Positions 52,127 through 63,541 of a stretch of DNA of 64,000 bases are shown one piece after another; positions within the stretch are counted from its first letter, which is position 1, and the number at the start of each line of letters is the position of its first letter. The notes beneath the pieces were generated by a model. It was not told the origin of the DNA. It saw only the letters and a list, made by a program, of their open reading frames with translations, and made no database searches. The stretch is from Theobroma cacao. Its lineage: Eukaryota; Streptophyta; Magnoliopsida; Malvales; Malvaceae. Location: assembly GCF_000208745.1 (NCBI RefSeq), contig NC_030853.1, positions 727,948 to 791,947 of the forward strand. Reading direction: 5' to 3'. A program made the translations under genes and the position numbers.

Positions 52127-53340
52127 GGTATTCACATAATATCCACTTTTTACCTCATTAATGAGGTATCAAGATTTGGTAGCCTAACAGTGTATAGAAG
52201 TTATATACTATTAATGCATCAAATATTAATCCTATGTATAATCGGGTTCAATGAGTACCGGGTATTCAGGAGTTACAATAATTGGGTTCGGGTTTAAGGT
52301 ATCTTAATTAAGGGTTTGAGTTCAAGGTTGATACTTGAAACCTACCCGAACTTGAGTTGAGTATTAAAAGCCTTACCAAAATCCACCCCATAACCGAATA
52401 TAAAGTACCTAAACTCTATGTTATCAAGTTAGGTGCGTGCAAATACTTGTATAACAACCCCCTATTTACATCCTCACAGATCCAATATCTTTTAAAGAAT
52501 GAGTGATCATAATAACAATACTAATAATTGTTGTTGATCAAAACATTATTATTCAAAATAAAATAATTAATATTTTATTTTAAAAAAATTTCACATCTTT
52601 AAATAAATAATACTAATCACATAAAGTGTATTTTAACTTTTAAAATTTACCCTAAATTAAAAATGTCCAACTTATTGAACTAATTCTCTGTACTTTTTGG
52701 CCTGATTTCCATTTCCTTTATTTTTCTTTCCAACCTACCTCTCATTAATTCTTTGCCCTCAAGTCTTTCTTTCTTTCACTAGGAGAACTTCCTTTATTAA
52801 TCTCTTCCAACGACAAAATCATAATTGCAGCTTCACATACACACCTCGCATATGTAGACACATGTTTGTTTTCATTTTTGTTGTTCATGTCTTCAATTTA
52901 GATATTTTTAATTTGTTATAACGTTTATGGTAAGGTAAAACCTTGTTTATAATTTGCACCAACCATTCGGGGTGAGTATGGGAGTGATAAACGTTAAGTA
53001 TCTTTGGTCAATCGTTGTAACTATAGTTGGATCATTCCTTGAAAACCATCTTTATTGGTTCAGGACAGATTTCTGATATACTTCACATCTTATTAAAAAT
53101 CATTAAATTACAAATTGTTCACGAAATTATAAATTATCTTAAAAATAAATTTAAATTTATCAATTCGAATTAATATAAAATGACTTTAGATCATTAATTA
53201 TTCTTAATAACAATTATATATGAAAATAAATTTAAAATAAGATCACCTAACCGAAATATAAGATCAACGTTCGTGTTCAATGGTACATTTGTTGTCATAT
53301 TACAAGTACAAACGAAGCATATTGGGTGGAGGAGAGCGCA
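52127..53340. other. Intergenic region upstream of the wax synthase gene
   Basis: The stretch 52185-52238 (CTAACAGTGTATAGAAG...) resembles 61800-61855. The stretch 52327-52472 resembles 13869-14005 and ends CCCCTATTTACATCCTC, like the end of a hAT element. The rest (52480-53320) is AT-rich with no gene. Confidence 0.5.
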
Positions 53341-53358
53341 ATGTGTGAAGCCAAAGAA

Positions 53359-54394
53359 ATGGAGGGTAAGCTCAAGAACTTCATCAGGTTATGTGTTTTG
53401 ACCATAGCAGTTCTTCTCTATAGTTACTTCATTGCAGCAAAGATCCCAAAAGGTTCGCCAAGGCTCATCTCCCTCCTCCCTGTCATCACCCTCCTATCTA
53501 TCCTCCCCTTTGACCTCAACAGCTTACATATCGGTTTCCCGACCTGCTGTTGCGTCGCTTGGCTTGCCAACTTCAAGCTCCTCTTATTCGCCTTCGATCA
53601 AGGCCCTTTGTCAGTACCTAAACATGATCTTCTTTGTTTCATCCTCATGGCTTGTTTCCCTTTCAAAATCAAACAAAACCCATCTCCAAAAAAACCATTT
53701 GAAACCAAGACTAATCCAAATTTAGAGGCTGCAACTAGAGCTACAATTGTATCGACAGTGGTTTATACTTATAACAACTATGAACACTACTTTAACAAAC
53801 ACGTTTTGTTCATTTATTTTTTCTACACTTACCATGAAGTACGACTTCTCCTTGCCTTGGCTGCAACCCCAGCTCAACTCCTTCTTGGCGTTGAACTCGA
53901 GCCACAGTTCAACGCACCACTCTTTTCCACTTCACTACAAGATTTTTGGGGCCATAGGTGGAACCTTAGGGTCTCAGAGATTCTACGTGCCACCGTATAT
54001 ATTCCCGTACGTCGTATTTCTACGCGTATAACTGGACCTCTATGGGGCCTCATTGCCTGGTGTTTTTCTGACATTTTTAGTCTCGGGTTTGATTCACGAA
54101 TTGCTTGTTTATCATATGACCCGTGAAAGACCGACATGGGAAGTGACTTGGTTCTTCATCTTGCAAGGAGTTTTCGTGGATATGGAGATAGTATTGAAGA
54201 AAAAATTGGTGGCGACGATCAAATTTCGGCTTCACAGGGCAATTTCAGGACCATTGGCTTTGGCAAATATAGCAGTGGCTGCTGGCTGGCTGTCTTATAC
54301 ACAAGCTCTGCGAAAAGGTATAGATGAAAAACTCATCAAAGAGTTCAATATGTTCATGCAGTTTCTCAAGGGCATGGTTATAAGCAAATACTAA
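53359..54394 (+). pseudogene. Long-chain-alcohol O-fatty-acyltransferase (wax synthase, MBOAT), frameshifted
   Basis: Single-exon gene of the plant wax-synthase family, whose membrane enzymes join a fatty alcohol to an acyl-CoA in the ER. From ATG 53359 (MEGKLKNFIRL; an in-frame ATG is also at 53341) one frame runs through several hydrophobic membrane segments, WLANFKLLLFAFDQGPL, LEPQFNAPLFSTSLQDFWG and HRWNLRVSEILRATVY. At about 54050-54057 the homology passes to the +1 frame (GVFLTFLVSGLIHELLVYHM, containing the expected catalytic His), which ends at a stop at 54392-54394. Staying in the first frame gives a stop at 54124-54126. One extra base in the CATTGCCTGGTG stretch would explain it. 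Total length across both frames, about 345 residues, matches the family. Either a young pseudogene or a sequencing error. Confidence 0.85.
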
Positions 54395-55102
54395 GTGATT
54401 GCTTCACTAGTGAAGGCCAAATGGCTTGTGATAGCTAGAGTAAACATATGCAGCTCCTTCAATAATTCCTTGCTACTACTTTCATAATATTTTATTATAT
54501 ATATGTTTAGCTGCTAATTATTTTCATTGAAAAATCATTAAGATTTTTTTTTATAATTGGAGGAAGAGGATTCAAATCCTGCTCTTTTTTTTTTTTTTAA
54601 ATTTCCATAGTATTCAATAGAAATGGGAACTAAAGTTCATCTTTTTATAGAGATTTTGCCAAGTACGCCCCGAACAAAATAAAGGGGTATACTTATACAA
54701 AATCGTTTCCAACACCCAGGTGATCAAAAGCCACACCTGGAAAAAGACCCTGTACACCAGCCTTAAATGAACAAAAAGAAAAACACAGCATAACCCAATC
54801 ATCAACACAGGGTTCTAAGGCTTATAAGAATTGAGAGACGTTCCCATGTTAAGCTTTAAGGTCTTGATGCACAAGGCTCTTTAAATAAAGAATGATGTAC
54901 CAATCAATAAGTAGAATACTTAGATGTAAAAACCATTAAGATTTAAATTAATATTTGTGATTAATTCTCATTTTATAATTAATGGATTTATATTAGCCCA
55001 CCACAAAGTGCCACTTCATTAATGAATAAAAATAGAAGTCTTTAAGGTCTTGAAAATAGATATGAAAAAATTGTTTTGGGTATACTCAAATAAAAAAATA
55101 TA
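54395..55102. other. Downstream of wax synthase: small repeat split by a LINE 3' end
   Basis: A T run at 54585-54599 followed by TAAATTTCCATAGTATTCAA to about 54845 is, on the minus strand, a typical 5'-truncated LINE end (…CTATTGAATACTATGG then poly-A). It interrupts a short dispersed repeat whose halves are at 54543-54581 (TTATAATTGGAGGAAGAGG) and 54846-54935, also seen near 48935-49020. No gene. Confidence 0.45.
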
Positions 55103-55650
55103 AGCATAATATCTAAAAAAGCCCTTAACTATTTCAAAAAATTCAAATAAGTCTTTATACTTTTATTGTGTTCAATTAAACCCTTATATGTTTTATTTTG
55201 AGTCAAATAAGTTTTTATACTTTTATTTTGAACCAAATAAGCCTTTGTATATTTATTTTAAGTCAAATAAGCCCTTATCACTAATGATTAACTTAGTTAA
55301 AATATTATTTATCATTTTATACCTTATGAAGTTGATGTGACATGCTAAAATTTCATAATTGATAATGATATGATATACTAATATATCATAACTGATAATG
55401 AAGTGGTATGTTCATTTGACATAATAACATGACCATATAACATTTTTCACCTTTTATATTAACGTCATATCAGTGTCACGTAAATATAAAATAATAATAG
55501 CATTTTGGCTAATGACAATTAGTCAATTATTAGTCATAAGAGCTTATTTGATCTAAAATAAAAATATACGAACTTGATTGAATCCAATAAAAAAAAAGAG
55601 CTTATTTAAATTTTATTGAATAATTTAAAAACTTATTTGAGCATTAAGCC
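55103..55650. repeat. AT-rich long-TIR repeat, copy with GCATAAT ends
   Basis: It starts GCATAATATCTAAAAAAGCCC and ends TTTGAGCATTAAGCC. The arms pair as inverted repeats over about 75 bp or more. The CTTTTATTTTGA(A/G)CCAAATAAG unit in the left arm is repeated one extra time, making this copy about 100 bp longer than that at 21154. Confidence 0.78.
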
Positions 55651-56060
55651 AAAAAATAATATTTTCACTTTCTTTCTAAACTCTCTTAAGAATTTTTCTC
55701 AAATCCCTCTCTTGTTCCTCAAGTACAGAGGCATTCAAATCAAAATAAAACCTCTCTCTCTTTGATCTATTATTAAGAACATTTGCAAAAAAATTATTTT
55801 TTCTTTATGGGTAAAAAAATTCAAAATTATAAACTAACAAAAAAATTTTAACCCAAACTTAATAGGAAAAAAGTGAGCCATAACTAGATCTGTGAGCACG
55901 AATTGAAGATGGAAGAAATTGCAAAGTTAAATATCCATCACTTTTATTATACACTACTCCCACATAGTAACTCTAACATAGCTTTCCTCTCCATTTCTCT
56001 TTCAACACGCTAAAATATTTTTTCCTAGAAAACAAATTGTCTCCCATATTAAATAAACTT
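55651..56060. other. AT-rich spacer
   Basis: No gene or element recognised between the long-TIR repeat and the second Copia element. Confidence 0.6.
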
Positions 56061-56065
56061 GTTTC

Positions 56066-56209
56066 TGTTATGAATAAATATGTGAATGTCTATTATATTA
56101 TGACCCAAGAATTGCAGACCAAGTCAAACAGCCTAAAAGGCAAGATATAAGAAATGTAATATGATTTAAACTCTTAGATAGAATTAGATTAGGACTATGA
56201 TTCATAACA
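56066..56209 (+). repeat. 5' LTR of the second Copia, internally deleted
   Basis: It matches the first 140 bp or so of the 3' LTR and its last nine bases, but lacks the 148 bp between, including the TATAAATAG promoter region. TTC is shared at both deletion borders, suggesting a microhomology deletion after insertion. Confidence 0.9.
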
Positions 56210-56779
56210 CGTTATCAGCACTATCCTCTCTGATCTCTCAAGATTTGGAATTATTTTATTTTCATCATCTTCAAGTTTTTAAAGGATTTCAATGGTTTGG
56301 TTTTGATTTATAATTTTAGCAAATCAGGTAAGTGTTGCTATTATTTTGTTTTCATCATTTCCAAGCTTTAAAAGAATTTCAATGGTTGATCTTTAATTTT
56401 TTTTAGTTGTAATAAATCTATTAAGTGACTTGATATCTTTTTAATATTTTCATTATCTAAAAATCAACTTTAATATGAATTTTGCTATCATATAGTATAT
56501 ATTATATTCTGTCCCTTGATTGGAAAGTGAATTTGCTATTATATAACTATTAATGAAAAATCATAATATTCATTATCTGAAGTGAATGTGACAAACGAGC
56601 TACTATTAAAAAAAATTATAAATTTATCCATTCCCTAAAGTGAATGCAACATCATTTAATAATTATAGTCATGGTCATGAATCTATCTATTCCCTAAAGT
56701 GAATGCCACATCATTTAATAATTATGATCATGAATATGGAAGAAGTCGTTATAATAATTTACACTATCACTATTTTAAT

Positions 56780-57115
56780 TCTAATTATAATTTTACCACC
56801 ATAAGTGGATAATAATTTTACCATCAGAATCTAAGAATAATTTTACCACCAAAAGTGGATGGATAATTTTACTATTAGAATCTAAAGATAATTTTGCCAC
56901 CAGAAGTGGATGGATAATTTACCACCAAAAGTAGATGAATGTCGTAACCTACTAAAAAATGGATAATCCACTAGAAGTGGATAACCCATCATATGTGGAT
57001 CACTCACCAAAAGTGGATGTATACTTGTAACCTACCACAAGTAGATGAATACTTTCAACGCACCAAAAGTAGATAGATACTTTAATCCACTAACCCACCA
57101 GAAGTGGATAAATAA
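56780..57115 (+). repeat. Minisatellite-like tract in the gag region of the second Copia
   Basis: About a dozen irregular units of ACCACCA(A/G)AAGTGGATG type separated by ATAATTTTA or similar spacers, 20-35 bp apart. It precedes the zinc knuckle, so the ancestral element may have carried a repeated peptide in gag. Confidence 0.7.
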
Positions 57116-57141
57116 TGAAAAGAATAAAAGGAATATAAAAA

Positions 57142-60100
57142 CATATTGTTGTTGATGTGGCATGAAAGATCATTGGTCACGTACCTGTTGTACGTTTTAA
57201 ATTTTATTAAGCATCACTAAAAATTAAAACATCTTGTAATAATTTTAATTATAGCCAAGTTAATATAGCACGTCAAGATATTTATCTACCCTGAAAGAGG
57301 AATTAATTATATGATTGGTAATAAAAATATCCATTGTTTGTTTTCTTGTCCTGAAAGAGGAATTAATCATTTAATTGATAATAGGAATATCTAAGAATGA
57401 ACTTAATAGTAATTGGTGTATTTTAGTATAACTATATTATGATGATGTTTTAATACGTTCTTATTATATTTAAATGATATGTTCTTATTATGTGTTTTAA
57501 TTATATATTTAATGTTATTTCATATTAACTTGTAAATTTTTTTATTGTATATATTTTTTTATTGAAGAAAATATAAATATTCATCTTGTTGGATCTAAAA
57601 TCAATAATGTAAATATATGTCTAGCAGACATTGCTACAACACACATTACATTTAACGACAATAAATATTTTTCCTACTTGATAACAAAAAAAAAATCAAT
57701 GTTAATTCAATATTTGATAGTACAAAATTAATTGAAGGCTCTAGAAAAGCTAATATTTTACTACCTTTAGGAAAAAAATAATAGAGGATGTATTATTTTT
57801 TAAAGATATTTGTCTGAATAGATATCATATTAAGACAATGAATGAAAGAGATACTTAATACCTCTATATTACATCTATTATCTCAATTAGAAAGTATGTG
57901 TTGAAAAAAAAAAATTACTCGTTCTGTTCTCTAAATTAAACTATACAAATATTAGAGTAATTGAAATCCATAGTAAATCAGAAGTTTACTAATGATTTTA
58001 ATATTTGGCATGACCGGTTGGACCATCCCGGATCAATAATGATACAAAAAAAATGATTGAAAATTTGTATAATCATTTATTGAAAAACTAGAAGATTTTT
58101 CAATCTAATGAATTTTATGTGCTGCTTGCTCTGAAGGTAAATAAATTACAAGGCTATCACTAGCTATAGTTGGGATTAAATTTCCTATGTTTTGAATAAT
58201 ATTCAGGATTATATGTGAATTCATACATCCACTATGTGAACCATTTCGCTATTTATGGTTTTAATCGATACATCGACTAGATGGTCACATGTATGCTTAT
58301 TATTAGCTTGCAATTTGGCATTTACAATAATTCATTTGCAAGCACATTTTTCTAGTTAAATAATCAAGATTATTTGTTTTGACAATGTTGGTAGATTTAC
58401 ATCTCAAACCTTTAATATTGCATATTAGTTAGAATAACTATTGAACAGCCTGTTGCTTATGTTTTTACATAAAATGGTCTAGCAAAATTATTTATCAAAC
58501 ACTTCCAACTGATTACAAGGCCATTACTTATGAAATTCAAACTCCCAATGACTGCTTGGGGGCATGCCATTTTGGATGCAGCAACATTATATGTATAAGG
58601 CTAAAGGAGCTATTATAAATTCTTCCTATACAATTGGTTCATGGTTAGGAATCAAATATTTTCTATCTAAAAATTTTTGGATGTGCGGTACATATTTCAA
58701 TTGCTCCACCACGACGCACAAAGATGAGTCCTCAAAAGAGGTTAGGAATATATGTTGGATACGAATCTCCATTTGTAATTAAATACTTAGAATTATTAAT
58801 AAGATATTTATTCATGACAAAGTTTGTCAATTGTCATATTAATGAAACAATTTTTCCAACATTAGAAAGAGAAAAAATAAGCAGCTGCAAAAGAAAATTT
58901 CTTAGAATGAATTATCATTATCTATTTTTGATCCTCGTGCAAATCAATATGAACTTGAAGTTCAAAAGATAATTATTTTACAAAATATAGTAAATTAGTT
59001 GCCAGATGTATTTACTGACTTAAAAGAATAAGTAAATCTTATATGCTAGCTGCAAATGCTCCTATCAACATTACTGTCTTTGTAGGACAAGGCACGCCAG
59101 AAGTGTTGAGACCAATCGGTTTCAAAGATAAATCCTCGAAAAAGAAAAGGAGCAAGTATTTAAGATGGTTAGAAAGATGAAGTAGAAACTCTAGAAGAGA
59201 CCCCTGACATAATTGAAAACAATTTCAAAAGAAATTCAATTACTGAAAATCAGTAAAAATAAAGAGATATCAATCAATTATGTCATGATGGGAAAAGATG
59301 GAACAGGTAAATAAACGTCGACAATATTTTGTATATAATATAGAGCTCAATATTATGAAAGAAAATGAGGATCTTGAACCTACATCTATTGAAGAATGTA
59401 GATATAGAAATGATTGGTCAATGTGGAAAGACGTAATTAAGGAGGAAATGTATTTAATTGTAAAATGTGAAGTTTTTGGACCTGTAGTCCCTACACCAAA
59501 TGGTGTAAAACCAGTGAAATATATACATGAGTATTTGTGCGAATATGAAATGACAAAAATGAGATATAAAGCATGACTTGTCGCATAAGGTTTTCTCTAA
59601 AGATCTAGTAATGAAGATGAAGAGATATTCTTTGTTGTGGATACAATTACAATTCTATATTAACTAGTCTGTCAATAAATGAGAAAATTAAAATGCGTCT
59701 AATAAGTGTAGCTACATTCTATTTATATGGCTCATTTGATATTGATATCTATATGAAAATCCCTGAAGGATTTAAGTTGCTTGAAATACAAAAATTTGAA
59801 TTCTCAAGAAATTTATTCGATCAAATTAAATAAATCTTTATATAGATTATAGCATTTCAAACACATGTGGTATAATCCCTTTAGTGCATATTTGTTGAAA
59901 AAAAGCTATAAAAATAATCCTATATACCTATGTATTTTATAAAAAGGTTTAGATATAAATTTATTATAATTGTTGTTTATGTTGATGACTTGAACATTAT
60001 TAGAACTCTTAAAGAGTTATCAAAAGCCATGGATTACTTAAAAAGAGAATTTGAGATAAAAGACCTTGGAAAAAATAAAATTTTATTTGGGTCTTTAGAT

Positions 60101-60960
60101 TGAACACTTGGAAAATAAAAATTTTGTCCATCAATCAAATTATATCGCTAAAATATTAAAACAATTTTATATGAAGAAAGCATATCCATTGAGTTCACCA
60201 ATGTTTGTGAGGTCACTAAAAATAAAAAAAGGACTGTTTCTAACCTCGTGCGGATAATGAAGAACTTCTTGGTCCTTAAATACCATATCTTAGTACAATT
60301 CGAGCACTAATGTATCTTACTAGCAATACATGACTTAATATATCAATTGGTATGAATTTATTAGTAAGATATAGTTCTTCTCCAACTCGAAGATATTGGA
60401 ATTGAATTAAACGTATACTTCGATATCTCCGAGGAGCAATGAATATAGGCTTATATTATTCAAATGCATCAAAAAAAATTTAATTAGTTATGCAGATACA
60501 GGAAATTTATCAAATCCACACAAAGTTTGATCTCAAACAAGTTACTTATTCACATATGGAGGTACGACTATTTCATGACATTTTGTAACGTAATATAGTT
60601 GCTACTTATTCTAACCATGTAGAAATGATAGCAACTCATGAGCAAGTTGTGAATAAATTTGGTTAAGATCTGTAACTCAACATATTCAAGAAACGTATGG
60701 CTTGTCAACCAAGAAGAAAATTTCAACAACGTTATATAAGGATAATCCTGCTTGCATGGCACAGTTAAATGAAAGATATATTAAAGGTGATCAAACAAAA
60801 CACACAGTTTGCCAAAATTCTTCTTCACTCATGATCTCCAAGAAAATGGTGAAATTAGTGTTTAACAAATTTAGTCAAGTGACAATTTAGTAGATTTGTT
60901 TACCAAAGCCATTCTTATTGCAATATTTGAAAAGATTGAAATGCATCATTTTAAAGATTT
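57142..60960 (+). pseudogene. Gag-pol remnant of the second Copia
   Basis: A C-x2-C-x4-H-x4-C zinc knuckle starts at about 57146 (…CGMKDHWSRTC) but has a stop inside. The pre-integrase WHDRL.HPGS is at 58007. Integrase pieces include the C-terminal MSPQKRLGIYVGYESPFVIK and INETIFPTLE segments (58724-58880). The reverse transcriptase begins near 59400 (ECRYRNDWSMWKDVIKEEM); YVDD is at 59978-59989. RNase H-end DNPACMAQLNERYIKGDQTK is at about 60743. Many stops and shifts. Confidence 0.82.
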
Positions 60961-61191
60961 TTATAATGCAGTGATTAGGAGAGTAAAATACGCACTGTAC
61001 TCTCTTATTTCATCAAGGTTTTTCCCATTGAGTTTTTCTTGATAAGGTTTTTAATGATGCAGTATTTTAATAGCGTATTCTTAAAAAGATTATATACTCT
61101 TTTTCCTTCACTAAAATTTTTTCCCATGAGGTTTTTTCCTAATGAGGTTTTAAAGAAGCATATTCTTATAACAATGGACATTCAAGGGGAG

Positions 61192-61483
61192 TATTATGAA
61201 TAAATATGTAAATGTCCATTATATTATGACCTAAGAAGTGGAGACCAAGTCAAACAGCCTAAAAGGTAAGATACAAGAAATGTAATATGATTTAAACTCT
61301 TAGATAGAATTAGATTAGGACTATGATTCCATGGGTTGTTAGCCTATAAATAGATCCATTCACTTCATTTGTAAAGACACACTTCAATAAGATCTCTTTT
61401 ATCCCCTTAAATACTTTCTTTCTTCTCTTTAATTATTCTTTCAAGTTATCTTTATTTGTTTTTTTAAGATTTATTTCATAACA
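61192..61483 (+). repeat. 3' LTR of the second Copia
   Basis: 292 bp, with CCTATAAATAGATCC at about 61350 as a likely TATA region. The first dinucleotide reads TA where the 5' LTR has TG. Confidence 0.92.
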
Positions 61484-61488
61484 GTTTC

Positions 61489-63130
61489 TTTTTTTTATAA
61501 TATTTGTAAAAATTTGAGTAAATATTATAACTTATATATCTCTCCTTTTCTCTCTCCCGGAGAGAAATCTTTATTCCATCCAAAACCCCTGACACTCTCG
61601 CCTTCTCTTCCAAATTCCCATTGGTTTCTCATTCAATTTCTCTTCCTTAGTTTCTTATGTTCTTCTCTTTCGATTTCTCTTTTTGTTTTCTTGAAAAGGA
61701 AAAAAGAAAAGAAATATAAAGAAAATAGTAAAAGAATTATATTTGTTTTCAAGAACATAAAGAGTTTTATTCTATTCATAAATGATATGATGCTTTGTGG
61801 TCAACTAACAATGTATAAAAACTATACATTGTAAATACATCAAATATAAACCCTATTAATCATTAGTTATTGACTTCTAGCTATCAACAAGGACATACGT
61901 GAGCCTATTAGATTGGGAAAAGCACACATAAAAGGATCAGTCCGCGATGGGCCTACACCAGATTGCTGTGGAATGGATGTGTCCCATTTATTGATTCAGT
62001 TCAAACTCCCAAATAAAATAGTCTTTAACCCAAGACCAACTTTGAATTTTCACCAGAAACTATAGGCAAATCTGTTATACCTAATACCCAAGAAGCCAGC
62101 CATAAGACCATATAATTCCTATTTCTAGTTCATGTTAAGAGGAGACAATTATCACTTAGACAACTTTTTAATATGTAAAAATTGAGGCCATCAGTTTCAA
62201 ACTTAAAGAATGAATAATTGATTGTACCACATCTATTTAACAGAATATTCCAATTGGTCATCTAAATGTCTTTTATAACATATGTTATGATCAAACCTCT
62301 TCACCAATATTTCCATCTCATCGTTTACAATCTGTTCTTTAGCCTACCAGTATATTTGATTTGACATAGTAGTATTTAATTTTTTTTCCTTAGGCGAAGT
62401 TTTAAGTTTAAACCAAAGGCTAAAGATATCCCCACCGTAACATTGGGTTTGCAATCTCAATGACAAAAGGGCAACATAAAGACCTAGGCAGAATTATCGA
62501 ACCAAACCACATATTACTTTGTCTTAATTACTTCTTCACTCCCAACTCCCAAGATTGCATTCTTAAATTGTATCGTTTCATTATTTATATTTATTTAGAC
62601 GTATGTTTAATATAGCACAAGCTTATCCTCAATCTTCATTAAAATGTTATGTCTTTACGTTGGAAGAACCCAAAGCACAATGTCGTTAGTGCGGTTCTTC
62701 CATGATTAAGAATCATCCTGCAGGGTAAATTTTCTGATTCTCTACACCTCAGCAATCAGCACCCTTGCATTAAAACATCGTTAATGCTATCTAAGGCTGC
62801 AGAACACTGCTGGATGGCTAGCTAAATCTGGGGTCAATATCGTTCTCAATATTGGATGGCTTGCTTAGCCAACAGCGGCCTGCTTTAGTATGGATTCTTT
62901 TTCTTGTGTGTGTCAAATTGCATCATCAATGCTCACGTTTTTGGATTCCCAGTTTGTCAAGACTTTTAAGTTAGGGTAAAAACACATAAATAATATTGTT
63001 AATCTTTTAGCTTGTCCAGAAAAGACAAAGGGCTCTACTTGAATTGGTCAGAAAAGATAAAGATCCCGATTTGGCCTTGGCTTAGCTTGGTATGTGATTC
63101 ATTCTGATAAATAGATTGGATAGACTGAGC
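61489..63130. other. Intergenic region with a dispersed 106-bp repeat
   Basis: The stretch 61800-61855 has a short inverted repeat (ACAATGTATA...TATACATTGT) and resembles 52185-52238. The 106-bp repeat matching 46513-46618 lies at 61861-61966. The rest has no recognised gene. An open frame at 61514-61834 is low-complexity and unsupported. Confidence 0.5.
61861..61966. repeat. 106-bp dispersed repeat, copy 2
   Basis: Same length and block order as 46513-46618; substitutions scattered, no indels needed for the overall length. Confidence 0.75.
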
Positions 63131-63540
63131 CCTGCTTCAAAGTCAAAGAAAATAGGATTCATGATTAGTATATGTCTCAAGCAATGAAGAAAAGAGTCTT
63201 GTAAAAGTCCCTAACTCACACTGATATATACAAAAGATTGGCTATTCCAACAAAGAGTCTAGCCTTCTTACCTAATTTCTGTGGAGGCAATCCCATAGAG
63301 TTGCTAGTTAGGGATGATAATGGCTGCAGTTGGACGTTTGTTTGCTCCCTCCTAAAAACTGGTTATGCAAAACCAATTATACAAAATGGCTGGTGAGACT
63401 TTGTTCTTGCTAAAGGTCTCAATGTTGGTGATAAAGTCACGTATTATCAACAGGAAACTGACAATGGGATTGAGGTATTTGGTACTGTTTTTCCTCGTTC
63501 ATGCTATAGTAGTTGAGAGAGCTATCAAGCCCTCTCGGTC
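63131..63540 (+). pseudogene. B3-domain pseudogene, relative of the gene at 41763
   Basis: It aligns over the whole length of the B3 gene. The start codon is lost (the position reads CTG in a CCTGCTTCAAAG context). The later ATG at 63184 gives only MKKRVL before a TAA at 63202. The B3 body is in frame after that: YKRLAIPTKSLAFLPNFCGG, NPIELLVRDDNG, WTFVCSLLKTG, then NGW followed by TGA (63394-63396) where the gene has Arg, then DFVLAKGLNVGDKVTYY and GIEVFGTVFPRS, ending at 63514-63516. A 3-bp-scale difference in the KTGA(Y) loop is also visible. Three separate lesions make it clearly non-functional as read. Confidence 0.9.
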
Positions 63541-63541
63541 T

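Larger units (their letters stand above)
56066..61483 (+). mobile_element. Second full-length, heavily decayed Copia retrotransposon
   Basis: Flanked by an exact 5-bp duplication, GTTTC (56061-56065 and 61484-61488). 5' LTR 56066-56209 (144 bp), 3' LTR 61192-61483 (292 bp); ends TGTTATG...CATAACA. The primer-binding site CGTTATCAGCAC is at 56210, a purine tract CAAGGGGA at 61184. Internal order is gag, integrase, reverse transcriptase, RNase H. Its primer-binding site and LTR differ from the Copia at 28317, so it belongs to another Copia lineage. No frame is intact. Confidence 0.93.

Noticed and set aside
54543..54581. tRNA-like box B in a short repeat (GGATTCAAATCC) as a SINE or tRNA gene
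   Set aside because: No box A at the right distance and no cloverleaf; only a short dispersed repeat can be supported.
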